Assembly: GCA_032126435.1 (NCBI GenBank)
Contig: JAQBBE010000135.1
Location: forward strand, 1 to 11,091
Length of the DNA stretch: 11,091 bases
Direction: 5' to 3'
DNA from: JAAXQD01 sp032126435
GTDB lineage: Bacteria; Desulfobacterota; Desulfobacteria; Desulfobacterales; UBA11574
In this document: positions 5,462 through 11,091 of the stretch, one piece after another
Layout: every line of letters starts with the position of its first letter
Position numbering within the stretch: the first letter of the stretch is position 1
The notes under the pieces: model-generated
Databases searched by the model: none
What the model saw: only the letters and a program-made list of their open reading frames with translations
What the model was told of the DNA's origin: nothing
Position numbers and translations under genes: made by a program

Positions 5462-7354
5462 CTATTTCAAAAACCCCTCTTTAATAGAAATATCACTTTT
5501 GCTTCTAATTTGTGTCAGCAGCGCATCCAGCGTTCTGGATTCCTTTTGCGCGAACAGTCTTTTCTCAATGTCTCCTTTTTCTTTGTTAAAATTTTCAGCT
5601 TCCGATATTTTTCTGCCGCTGAGTTGAATAATATAATATCCTTTGGCACCTTTTATGACGTTTTCCGCCCATTTTTTTTCGTTGCTCAGCTGAAAAGCAG
5701 TCTCGGCAATTTCGCGTTCAGGCCCAATTTTAGGAATTGAGTCACTGCGCTTAAAAAAACCGGTAGATGCCGGCGTTAAATTAAACTGTTTGCTTTCCGC
5801 GTCCATGGATTTGCCGCTTTTTAAAGCTTCCAGAAATGAATTTGCATCCACTTTTGCTTTTTCCTCCTGTTTTTCCTTGACCCAGTCAGCCGTGACCGCT
5901 TCCGTTACCTGGGTGAATTCGGGTATCTTCGGCGGGATTTTATCAATAAGCTGGATAATATAATATCCGTTTTCGAATTCCTGGATATCACTAATTTCCC
6001 CAACCGAGAGATTAAACGCAATCGATGCAAATTTTGAAGGCGTACTTATCCCTTTTTCCGGACCTTTTCTTGAAAAGAAATCCGTGGTTAAAACTTTCAG
6101 AGTTCTTTCTTTTGCTAATTGTAAAAGATCGTCTTTTTCAAAGGAAACCTCAGATACCGCCGCTGCTTCGTCGTAAGCAAGAGTTTTTCCCCTTTCTTCG
6201 GTCAGTTTCTTTTTTATGCGCTCTTCAGCTTCGCCAAAAGAAAGAATAGATGCTTCATTTACCTTTTCAACTTTAATGATGTGCCATCCGAATTGCGTGC
6301 GAACCGGTTCGCTGATTTCTCCGGCCTTCATGGAAAAGGCCATATCTGCAAACGGTTTAACCATGGCGTCCTTTCTGAATGTGCCAAGGTATCCGCCACT
6401 GTCTCGTGTCGGCCCTTCTGAATACTGTTTGGCCAGTTCGGCAAAATCTTTGCCTTCCTTGGCCAATTTCAATATGCCGAGAGCTCTTTCTTGTGTCTTT
6501 TTCACAGCTTCTGGGGTGGCACTTTCATCAACTTTTAACAGAATGTGTCTGGCTTCAACAGTATTCGGTGTTTTAAACGATTCCTGGTTTTCGTTATAAT
6601 ATCCACGCAGTTCTTCATCGGAAATTGTCACTTTAGAACGATATGTGTCCGGGTTGAAATGCAAGTAACGGACTTTCACCGTCGCTTCCGTTTTATAATT
6701 CTCTTTATGACTCTCAAAGAATGTTTTTGTTTCCTCCAAGGAAGGGTTGGCATCTTTGTAATGGTCGGGATCGAATAGTACGAAATCGATATTTACAGAT
6801 GCATAGGCCCAGTTGAACCATTCCATGGCTTCCTGGTCTGAAATTTTGACGCCACTTGTAACGAGGGTCGATAATTTTTCAATCAACATCACATTTCTTT
6901 GAGACACTTCAAACTCTTCAGGAGTCATTCTCAGACGCTCCAGAACATTTCTATAAAGTTGCTTATCAAACGTTCCGGCTCTCTGAAAAGCCGTGATTTC
7001 CGAAATTGCGCTGGTAAGCTCTGTGTCGGAAACTCGAAATTTAAGCCTTTTGGCTTCCTGGAGCAACAGCGCGTTGTTGATCAGCTGATTTAAGGCCTGC
7101 TTTTTTACCTGAAGTTTTTCGATCATATCTTCATCCAGGTTGTTCCCGAATCTTCTGCGCAACTGAGCAAGAAGATTGTCGAAAGTTTCTCTATATTCGT
7201 TCAGGGTAATCGGCTCACCGTTGACCGTCGCAATCCTGTCACCTCTTTGTGACCTGAAACTTCCGACACCCCAGAATACAAACACTATAACAATAGCACC
7301 TAAAAGTACTTTGATTAGCCAGCTACCCGCTTGTTCCCGCATTAACCTGAGCAT
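5462..7354 (-). CDS. ppiD: PpiD/SurA-type membrane-anchored peptidyl-prolyl isomerase
   Basis: A 630-residue periplasmic foldase anchored in the inner membrane. Residues 12-30 are a single hydrophobic segment (SWLIKVLLGAIVIVFVFWG) preceded by basic residues, giving N-in/C-out topology. A SurA/PpiD-type N-terminal chaperone region (about 40-190) follows, then a complete parvulin domain (about 266-365: ARHILLKV, FAELAKQYSEGP, GGYLGTF, FGWHIIKVEKV). Two further degenerate parvulin-like C-terminal halves occur: AFNLSVGEIS with GYYIIQLIDKIP, and AFQLSNEKKW with GYYIIQLSGRKI. E. coli PpiD is about 623 residues, so length is normal. PpiD assists folding of exported proteins near the Sec translocon. 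AAAGGA precedes the ATG. It follows the zinc-ribbon gene by 33 bases and is probably transcribed with it from the promoter near 7744-7772. Confidence 0.92.
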   Translation of the reverse strand: MLRLMREQAGSWLIKVLLGAIVIVFVFWGVGSFRSQRGDRIATVNGEPITLNEYRETFDNLLAQLRRRFGNNLDEDMIEKLQVKKQALNQLINNALLLQEAKRLKFRVSDTELTSAISEITAFQRAGTFDKQLYRNVLERLRMTPEEFEVSQRNVMLIEKLSTLVTSGVKISDQEAMEWFNWAYASVNIDFVLFDPDHYKDANPSLEETKTFFESHKENYKTEATVKVRYLHFNPDTYRSKVTISDEELRGYYNENQESFKTPNTVEARHILLKVDESATPEAVKKTQERALGILKLAKEGKDFAELAKQYSEGPTRDSGGYLGTFRKDAMVKPFADMAFSMKAGEISEPVRTQFGWHIIKVEKVNEASILSFGEAEERIKKKLTEERGKTLAYDEAAAVSEVSFEKDDLLQLAKERTLKVLTTDFFSRKGPEKGISTPSKFASIAFNLSVGEISDIQEFENGYYIIQLIDKIPPKIPEFTQVTEAVTADWVKEKQEEKAKVDANSFLEALKSGKSMDAESKQFNLTPASTGFFKRSDSIPKIGPEREIAETAFQLSNEKKWAENVIKGAKGYYIIQLSGRKISEAENFNKEKGDIEKRLFAQKESRTLDALLTQIRSKSDISIKEGFLK

Positions 7355-7387
7355 AAAATTCCTTTCTACCTAGATATTGTGTTCAGT

Positions 7388-7636
7388 TTAGACAATGACC
7401 GTTGAGGGCTTCAACTGCCGATCGATTTTATATCCAACAGACTCGGAGCAGAACCCGCACAGATATTCATATTTATCGCCTTCCGGCAGCACAAGCAGAA
7501 GGCGTTTGCGAACCGGGACCGGGCGTTTGCACTTTGGACAGTAAAGCTCAGTGGCATCAAACTCACTAAAAATTCCGTTATCTTTGGTCTGTGAGGTATA
7601 AGTTTTTGGTATTTTCATAAAGTATTTCGGATCCAT
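7388..7636 (-). CDS. Small zinc-ribbon protein
   Basis: An 82-residue protein with two cysteine knuckles, CPKC (33-36) and CGFC (60-63), separated by a basic and hydrophobic stretch (PVPVRKRLLLVLPEG). This is the layout of a treble-clef or rubredoxin-like zinc ribbon. No signal peptide or membrane segment is seen, so it is probably cytosolic. The family is not one I can name, and metal binding is inferred from the cysteines alone. The ATG at 7636 has AAGG seven bases upstream; Met7 (MKIPKTYT) is an alternative start. It is the first gene of a probable two-gene operon with ppiD, 33 bases downstream. A good promoter lies about 100 bases upstream. Confidence 0.75.
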   Translation of the reverse strand: MDPKYFMKIPKTYTSQTKDNGIFSEFDATELYCPKCKRPVPVRKRLLLVLPEGDKYEYLCGFCSESVGYKIDRQLKPSTVIV

Positions 7637-7743
7637 TGTTATACCTTATATTATATTTATTTTAATAGATCGTCTCAATAGCGTTGACGCGCATTTAGGG
7701 TAAAAACTTGTATGTTCAGTAAGTTGTAATTTGTAAAACACCT

Positions 7744-7772
7744 ATACTATTTTTCATCGTCACTTTTGTCAA
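7744..7772 (-). promoter_or_regulatory. Sigma-70-type promoter of the zinc-ribbon/ppiD operon
   Basis: On the - strand, TTGACA (7772-7767) and TAGTAT (7749-7744) are separated by 17 bases. The -35 is a full consensus match and the -10 matches 4 of 6. The implied transcript starts near 7737, about 100 bases before the zinc-ribbon start. Confidence 0.6.
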
Positions 7773-7808
7773 CACCTTCTCGTCGTAAATTTTCGCGCAA
7801 AATAATTA

Positions 7809-7837
7809 TTGACACCTATATCCTCTTTTGTTAATTT
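7809..7837 (+). promoter_or_regulatory. Probable promoter of tRNA-Ala
   Basis: A consensus TTGACA (7809-7814) lies 17 bases before TAATTT (7832-7837), a weak -10. This places a start near 7844, just ahead of the tRNA. It diverges from the ppiD-operon promoter on the other strand, with about 35 bases between the two -35 boxes. Confidence 0.5.
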
Positions 7838-7850
7838 TTACTTTTTTTAT

Positions 7851-7926
7851 GGGGCTGTAGCTCAGCTGGGAGAGCGCATGACTGGCAGTCATGAGGTCAG
7901 GGGTTCGAGCCCCCTCAGCTCCACCA
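7851..7926 (+). tRNA. tRNA-Ala, anticodon GGC
   Basis: A complete cloverleaf of 76 bases with encoded CCA. The acceptor stem GGGGCTG/CAGCTCC has one G-T pair, and the D arm GCTC/GAGC is intact. The anticodon stem CATGA/TCATG encloses CTGGCAG, giving anticodon GGC at 7884-7886. The T arm AGGGG/CCCCT has loop TTCGAGC. It decodes GCC. Its 3' end is the likely attachment site of the element that begins just downstream. Confidence 0.97.
7902..7926 (+). other. Candidate attachment site (att) at the tRNA-Ala 3' end
   Basis: Tyrosine recombinases of this arrangement use the T-arm and 3' end of a tRNA gene as the crossover region, and the integrase gene lies about 100 bases away. The tRNA is intact, as expected when the element carries a restoring copy of the 3' end. 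No second copy of this segment is visible in the window, so the distal junction must lie beyond 11091 and the exact core is unknown. Confidence 0.5.
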
Positions 7927-7936
7927 ATTATTACGG

Positions 7937-7973
7937 GGGGTTAGCTAATAGTGGCTAATCCCTCTTTTGTTTT
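7937..7973 (+). terminator. Intrinsic terminator after tRNA-Ala
   Basis: GGGGTTAGCT (7937-7946) pairs with GGCTAATCCC (7953-7962) over 10 bp, including two G-T pairs, around a 6-base loop. TCTTTTGTTTT follows at 7963-7973. It lies 10 bases after the tRNA CCA end. It may also act on the leftward integrase transcript, though no T-run is seen on that side. Confidence 0.65.
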
Positions 7974-7993
7974 GTGTGAGACTCTGTGTGAGA
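7973..7993. repeat. Direct repeat TGTGTGAGA x2, possible integrase arm site
   Basis: TGTGTGAGA occurs at 7973-7981 and again at 7985-7993, a spacing of 12 bases, between the tRNA and the integrase stop. Short direct repeats flanking the crossover are typical arm-type integrase binding sites, but binding here is inferred only from position. Confidence 0.35.
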
Positions 7994-8027
7994 AAAACAA
8001 ATTTTTGAGCTGTTTGGCATCTATTTT

Positions 8028-9278
8028 CTAATTTAGGATTTCAGGCTGATTTTCGTAGAATTTCAACCATTTCCTAACCGCGTTGTCGCTAACTCCATAC
8101 TTCTTGCCTGTTCCAGAATAACCCAGCTTCTCAGCCTCCTCTTTCAGAACTTTGTAAGGCGGCCGTTCAACCTTTCTCTGCCAGTATTCATTGTGCATGT
8201 TGGTAGGGGCATTCTGATTTAACGAGATGCTTGCCGAAAAGAGATCGAGATCTTCAAGTCTGTTCATGGCATCGCGTTCAGCTTCTCCGACGGAATGTAG
8301 GTATATTTCAGTTGTTCGCCGATTTTGGTGGCCAAGTATCCGTTGAATGACACCAATTGGGGTTCCCAAATCATCCAATATCGAAGCGGTCAAGTGCCTG
8401 AATGGATGAAACCTGAAATATCTGACCTTGGCTTTCGTACAAAGGGTTTTCATAATCTTTTTGCGATCACCATATGGCCCCTGAACCCATTTCTTGTGTT
8501 TACGGCTCCAGTAGGTGTGCCAAAATACCCAAGGTATATCTGGATTTCTGTTTTCATAACGGTATTGCAGTATATCTTTTAGCTTGGTTATCATTGGAAC
8601 ATCACGCGGTTCTCGATTTCCGCTTTTCCGTTTTCGTGTCCAGAGAGTTACATGGCAGTCAGCGAAATTCACATCATCCCATGTTAATCCGTTGATTTCG
8701 CCCACTCTGCCTGCTGTTAATAATATTGTCCAAAGGTATTGTTGGGTTTCAGGATCAGCGACTGTAATCACCTTCAGGACATCTTCTTTCAGAGGAATAT
8801 ATTTTTTCCGTTTTTCAACAGGAAAAAATTCAATGTCCTCCGTGGGATTGCCGACAACAAATTTTCTTTTTTTGCCATAATTAAAAAGCGCCCGAAGATA
8901 CCGCAACTCTTTGTTAGCAACATAGGTAGAAACATCAGACCGTTTGATAATGAATGCTTCAATCATATCATTTGATATTTCTCTGCATGTCAAACCGTTC
9001 CACTCCTTGATCCATCTACGGGAATGGTACAGAACATCTTTAAAGTGACCCTCAGAATCATAATGTTTTACATGATCCAACCGCTTATTGACCAAGGTTA
9101 AGAAGTCCATATCGGTTGGAGTCTCCGGTTCCGGTTGCGGATTCTTTTTTTCCTCCTTTTTTCTTGCTTCGGCCTGTTTGGCCTCTGTTTTTGTTTTGAA
9201 CCAGGCTTCCGTGTACCTGATTTCCTGGAGAGTGAAGTCGTATCTCCAGCCCTTGCCTTTTACTAAATATACGCTCAT
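8028..9278 (-). CDS. int: Tyrosine-recombinase integrase with C-terminal helix-turn-helix extension
   Basis: A 416-residue site-specific recombinase that integrates and excises the element at tRNA-Ala. An N-terminal arm-binding beta-type domain (YLVKGKGWRYDFTLQ to about residue 32) and a charged linker precede the SAM-like core-binding domain (about 58-140). The catalytic domain shows R191 (TAGRVGE), the H291-x-x-R294 box (HPFRH), H317 (LGHQ) and the nucleophile Y326 (TTEIYLH), all intact. Residues 370-410 add a segment not needed for catalysis, ending GKKYGVSDNAVRKWLKFYE, which reads as a homeodomain-like helix-turn-helix. I start at ATG 9278, not at the upstream in-frame ATG 9344, because AGGAGG lies six bases before it and the beta domain begins there. 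The 5' 194 bases overlap xis in another frame, implying coupled translation. Confidence 0.92.
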   Translation of the reverse strand: MSVYLVKGKGWRYDFTLQEIRYTEAWFKTKTEAKQAEARKKEEKKNPQPEPETPTDMDFLTLVNKRLDHVKHYDSEGHFKDVLYHSRRWIKEWNGLTCREISNDMIEAFIIKRSDVSTYVANKELRYLRALFNYGKKRKFVVGNPTEDIEFFPVEKRKKYIPLKEDVLKVITVADPETQQYLWTILLTAGRVGEINGLTWDDVNFADCHVTLWTRKRKSGNREPRDVPMITKLKDILQYRYENRNPDIPWVFWHTYWSRKHKKWVQGPYGDRKKIMKTLCTKAKVRYFRFHPFRHLTASILDDLGTPIGVIQRILGHQNRRTTEIYLHSVGEAERDAMNRLEDLDLFSASISLNQNAPTNMHNEYWQRKVERPPYKVLKEEAEKLGYSGTGKKYGVSDNAVRKWLKFYENQPEILN

Positions 9279-9429
9279 AGAGATCCTCCTTTGCTGGAAA
9301 AAATAGAGAACCTCCGAGCTTCCTACCGCCCAATATCTCCGCATTTTTATAGACCCAACTCAAGCTTTTGCGCAGATACTGTGCTGTTTCCTCGGGGGTT
9401 AATATAGTTTTTTCTCCAGCCACAGTCAA
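9085..9429 (-). CDS. xis: Excisionase-like helix-turn-helix protein overlapping int
   Basis: A 114-residue protein. Residues 9-55 form an excisionase/MerR-like winged helix (ILTPEETAQYLRKSLSWVYK, then LGGSLFFPAKEDLYERIF), the type that bends DNA and directs a tyrosine integrase toward excision. A second, polar and basic part (about 56-114: LEIRLHSPGNQVHGSLVQNK and a KKKGGKK stretch) is encoded in the +1 frame over the first 194 bases of int. The reading frame starts with TTG at 9429, preceded by AAAGGA at the right distance; no ATG is available near it. The int ribosome-binding site lies inside this gene, so int translation probably depends on xis translation. The helix-turn-helix part is secure; whether the overlapping tail is maintained as protein is less sure. 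Confidence 0.8.
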   Translation of the reverse strand: MTVAGEKTILTPEETAQYLRKSLSWVYKNAEILGGRKLGGSLFFPAKEDLYERIFSKRQGLEIRLHSPGNQVHGSLVQNKNRGQTGRSKKKGGKKESATGTGDSNRYGLLNLGQ

Positions 9430-9487
9430 ATTATCCTTTGATTAAATGTAAAAAAATCTGGTAATGATTTTTGTCTCTAACTTGAAT

Positions 9488-9527
9488 GGGCTACGAAACG
9501 AGTAGTAAGGCTATAAAATGGGTAGTA
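9488..9527. repeat. Tandem 20-bp repeat upstream of xis
   Basis: GGGCTACGAAACGAGTAGTA (9488-9507) is followed directly by AGGCTATAAAATGGGTAGTA (9508-9527); 15 of 20 positions are identical and all five differences are transitions. It lies about 60 bases upstream of the xis start. Two helical turns per unit suit a protein bound to one DNA face, so it is a candidate Xis/integrase site or operator. Confidence 0.55.
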
Positions 9528-9577
9528 ATAAAAATTATGGAAGTTTTTTGGCGAGTTGAATCGATAGGTTTTGGAAG

Positions 9578-9597
9578 TAAGCAATTAAAATTGCTTA
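9578..9597. repeat. Perfect 20-bp palindrome TAAGCAATT-AA-AATTGCTTA
   Basis: Nine-base arms around AA, located between the cargo gene stop (9629) and the xis upstream repeats. The lack of a T-run on either side and the AT-rich arms make it a weak terminator candidate; a dimeric-protein operator is an alternative. Confidence 0.4.
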
Positions 9598-9628
9598 TCT
9601 TTGATAATGAACAAAGGATTTCAAATTT

Positions 9629-11091
9629 TTAAATATGCCAATCAACATCTGGGTTGGGGCGGTATGCTATAGATTTGCTGTATAATCCTCCTAAAGCATC
9701 ATTAAAATGGTTCCAGATTTTTTTTTGGGCTGTAACATCGTGAATGTCGATTTCAGCCAGAGCGTCCTTTATGTTTTTTGCAATTTTATCCCTAATATTT
9801 TTTTGTTCGGTTTTGAATTTCTTTGACCTTCCATGCTTAGTGAAATAATCATAATAATATTTTTCAAATTCGTCATATTTCTCCTGTGCTATTTCTATTT
9901 CTATCAGATTTTCCCCTCGTTTAGCATCCTCCAATGATTCATTAACATCTTTAAATTCCTGCTTAATCTCCTTAAAAGCTTTTCCATGAATCATGGCCTT
10001 AGCATCAATTGTTTTACCCCCTTTTTTATCAGATTGATAATCATTTTTGGTAAAATCAACTTCAGCTTGTCCGGTATCAAGAACAGGTATGCCATCAATC
10101 GGCTCAAGGTCTATATGACCAAAATCTCTAAACTTATTTTTGACTAAATAATGGATATATTTAAACCCCTTGCTTTTGAGCCCTCGGAGTGTTTTTCCAT
10201 CAAAGGTAATCGTCCAAGTAGGAGGTTCAGAATAAAATGCATATCGAGCTTTCGAGCGTACTTCTTTATACATCTGATCATGTAACAGCTTTAAATATTT
10301 CTCTTTTAATTCCCATATCAATGCATAAGAAAATAATGAACTTTGAGCCAACTCAATGTATTCTTTAATAAATTCCTCATAGTTTTCATTGATAAAATTC
10401 AGCCCGTAACCTTTTTCAAAATAGCCTCGGACCTCACCGGCGATTTCATCAAATACAAATGTTTTTTTTGGCTTTTGAAACTGAGATGGATCAACATCAA
10501 TCAAACTTCTTGGGACGCCCTTGTCTTCGAATGGATGGGGCGTTTTCCATAGAAATTCATATGATGATAAATGGGAGATAGGAAGTTCAACAGGAGAGGG
10601 TTCAGCAGTTAGAATATTAACAAAATCATATGGCAATCTGGTTTTATCTCTATGAAGCTGCTCTTCAGGAAGATAATAATCCCAGCAAAATCGATCTATA
10701 TATTCAATCTCGAAGATTTTGTGGATATAGCGCGGGAATATTCTCAATTCTTCATCGTTTTCAATCTTGACCAGATCATCTATCTGATCCTCCCTGAACC
10801 ACCATATTGAAAAGTAAGGCCCCATTGGAGGTTCTCCATAAGGAATGTATGGGCAAAGAAATTGTTCTTGAAGCTCTGGATGCTCTTCTATGACCATATT
10901 CAGTTCGTTTTCAAAATCATTGGTCAGTTGCATGAACGAAGCAGGGATATCGAAATCTTTGAGTTTAGGATTTTTTTCCAGATTATATCTTACAGATGAA
11001 TGATATCTAAGTTTAGAACAGAATGGAACCGTTCCTTGGCTATAATCTGGGTCATCGTCTTTGTCTCTGACAAGATAAAAAAGAAACGACA
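9629..11091 (-). CDS. Element cargo protein, 5' end outside window; C-terminal regulator-type domain
   Basis: The frame contains ATG 10933 but stays open for a further 52 codons to the window edge (including FYLVRDKDDDP and KLRYHSSVRYNL), so the gene is partial; at least 486 residues are visible. The N-terminal part is acidic and aromatic-rich with no recognised domain. Counting from the internal Met, residues 240-276 (WTITFDGKTLRGLKSKGFKY, then IHYLVKNK and HIDLE) resemble the winged-helix-like segment that ends many large ATPase/TPR regulators, typically W-x-I-x-[FY]-x-G-x-x-x-x-L-x-x-x-KGLRYLAxLL. The rest also fits that family's C-terminus: a charged coiled-coil-like stretch (about 310-395), KNIRDKIAKNIKDALAEI, and a YRPNPDVDW end. 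Base composition is AT-rich like mobile cargo. Enzymatic function is unknown; I propose a DNA- or partner-binding regulator. Confidence 0.7.
   Translation of the reverse strand, partial: SFLFYLVRDKDDDPDYSQGTVPFCSKLRYHSSVRYNLEKNPKLKDFDIPASFMQLTNDFENELNMVIEEHPELQEQFLCPYIPYGEPPMGPYFSIWWFREDQIDDLVKIENDEELRIFPRYIHKIFEIEYIDRFCWDYYLPEEQLHRDKTRLPYDFVNILTAEPSPVELPISHLSSYEFLWKTPHPFEDKGVPRSLIDVDPSQFQKPKKTFVFDEIAGEVRGYFEKGYGLNFINENYEEFIKEYIELAQSSLFSYALIWELKEKYLKLLHDQMYKEVRSKARYAFYSEPPTWTITFDGKTLRGLKSKGFKYIHYLVKNKFRDFGHIDLEPIDGIPVLDTGQAEVDFTKNDYQSDKKGGKTIDAKAMIHGKAFKEIKQEFKDVNESLEDAKRGENLIEIEIAQEKYDEFEKYYYDYFTKHGRSKKFKTEQKNIRDKIAKNIKDALAEIDIHDVTAQKKIWNHFNDALGGLYSKSIAYRPNPDVDWHI

Noticed and set aside
9279..9344. 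Integrase start at ATG 9344, giving 438 residues
   Set aside because: The extra 22 residues overlap the xis helix-turn-helix in another frame and do not resemble an integrase N-terminus; AGGAGG precedes ATG 9278.
10931..10933. ATG 10933 as the true start of the cargo gene
   Set aside because: The frame remains open with protein-like sequence for 52 more codons to the window edge and no ribosome-binding site precedes this ATG.
1..11091. CRISPR array, insertion sequence or rRNA
   Set aside because: No regularly spaced repeats, no transposase-like protein and no rRNA-like segment were found on either strand.

Overview
The window looks like a chromosomal stretch of a sulfate-reducer-like deltaproteobacterium (Desulfobacterota). 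This is inferred from the style of the integrase/excisionase pair, the L11 methyltransferase, the PpiD-like foldase and a UGA-containing selenoprotein gene; there is no rRNA or other strict marker. Most of the window has moderate to low GC. The first 0.8 kb is visibly GC-richer, and the right end (from about 9.4 kb) is visibly AT-rich.

Left part, + strand: a spermidine-synthase-like methyltransferase-fold protein (58-798) is followed by the most remarkable gene of the window, a MerB-like (organomercurial-lyase-like) protein. Its frame runs from 853 to 1614 only if two in-frame UGA codons (1255, 1462) are read. Both UGAs sit where MerB has its catalytic cysteines. The second is followed by a perfect 7-bp hairpin with a GGUC loop at the right distance for a bacterial SECIS element. 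I read it as a double-selenocysteine MerB-like selenoprotein. The same frame looks coding beyond its TAA but is interrupted, so a decaying C-terminal extension is possible.

Middle part, mostly - strand: prmA (ribosomal protein L11 methyltransferase) sits directly downstream of a radical SAM gene with CX3CX2C. Then on the + strand comes a frameshifted N-terminal remnant of a YjbQ-family gene, abutting an intact YjbQ gene. A ribbon-helix-helix regulator and a large membrane-anchored PpiD/SurA-type foldase follow on the - strand. The foldase is preceded by a small zinc-ribbon gene and a good sigma-70-type promoter.

Right part: tRNA-Ala(GGC) at 7851-7926 is followed by a tyrosine-recombinase integrase and an excisionase-like gene, both on the - strand. 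The two overlap by 194 bp in different frames. This is the classical boundary of an element integrated at a tRNA 3' end. Inside it are a tandem 20-bp repeat upstream of xis and an AT-rich cargo gene open to the window edge. The cargo gene's C-terminal third resembles a domain found at the end of large ATPase/TPR regulatory proteins. The other end of the element lies outside the window.
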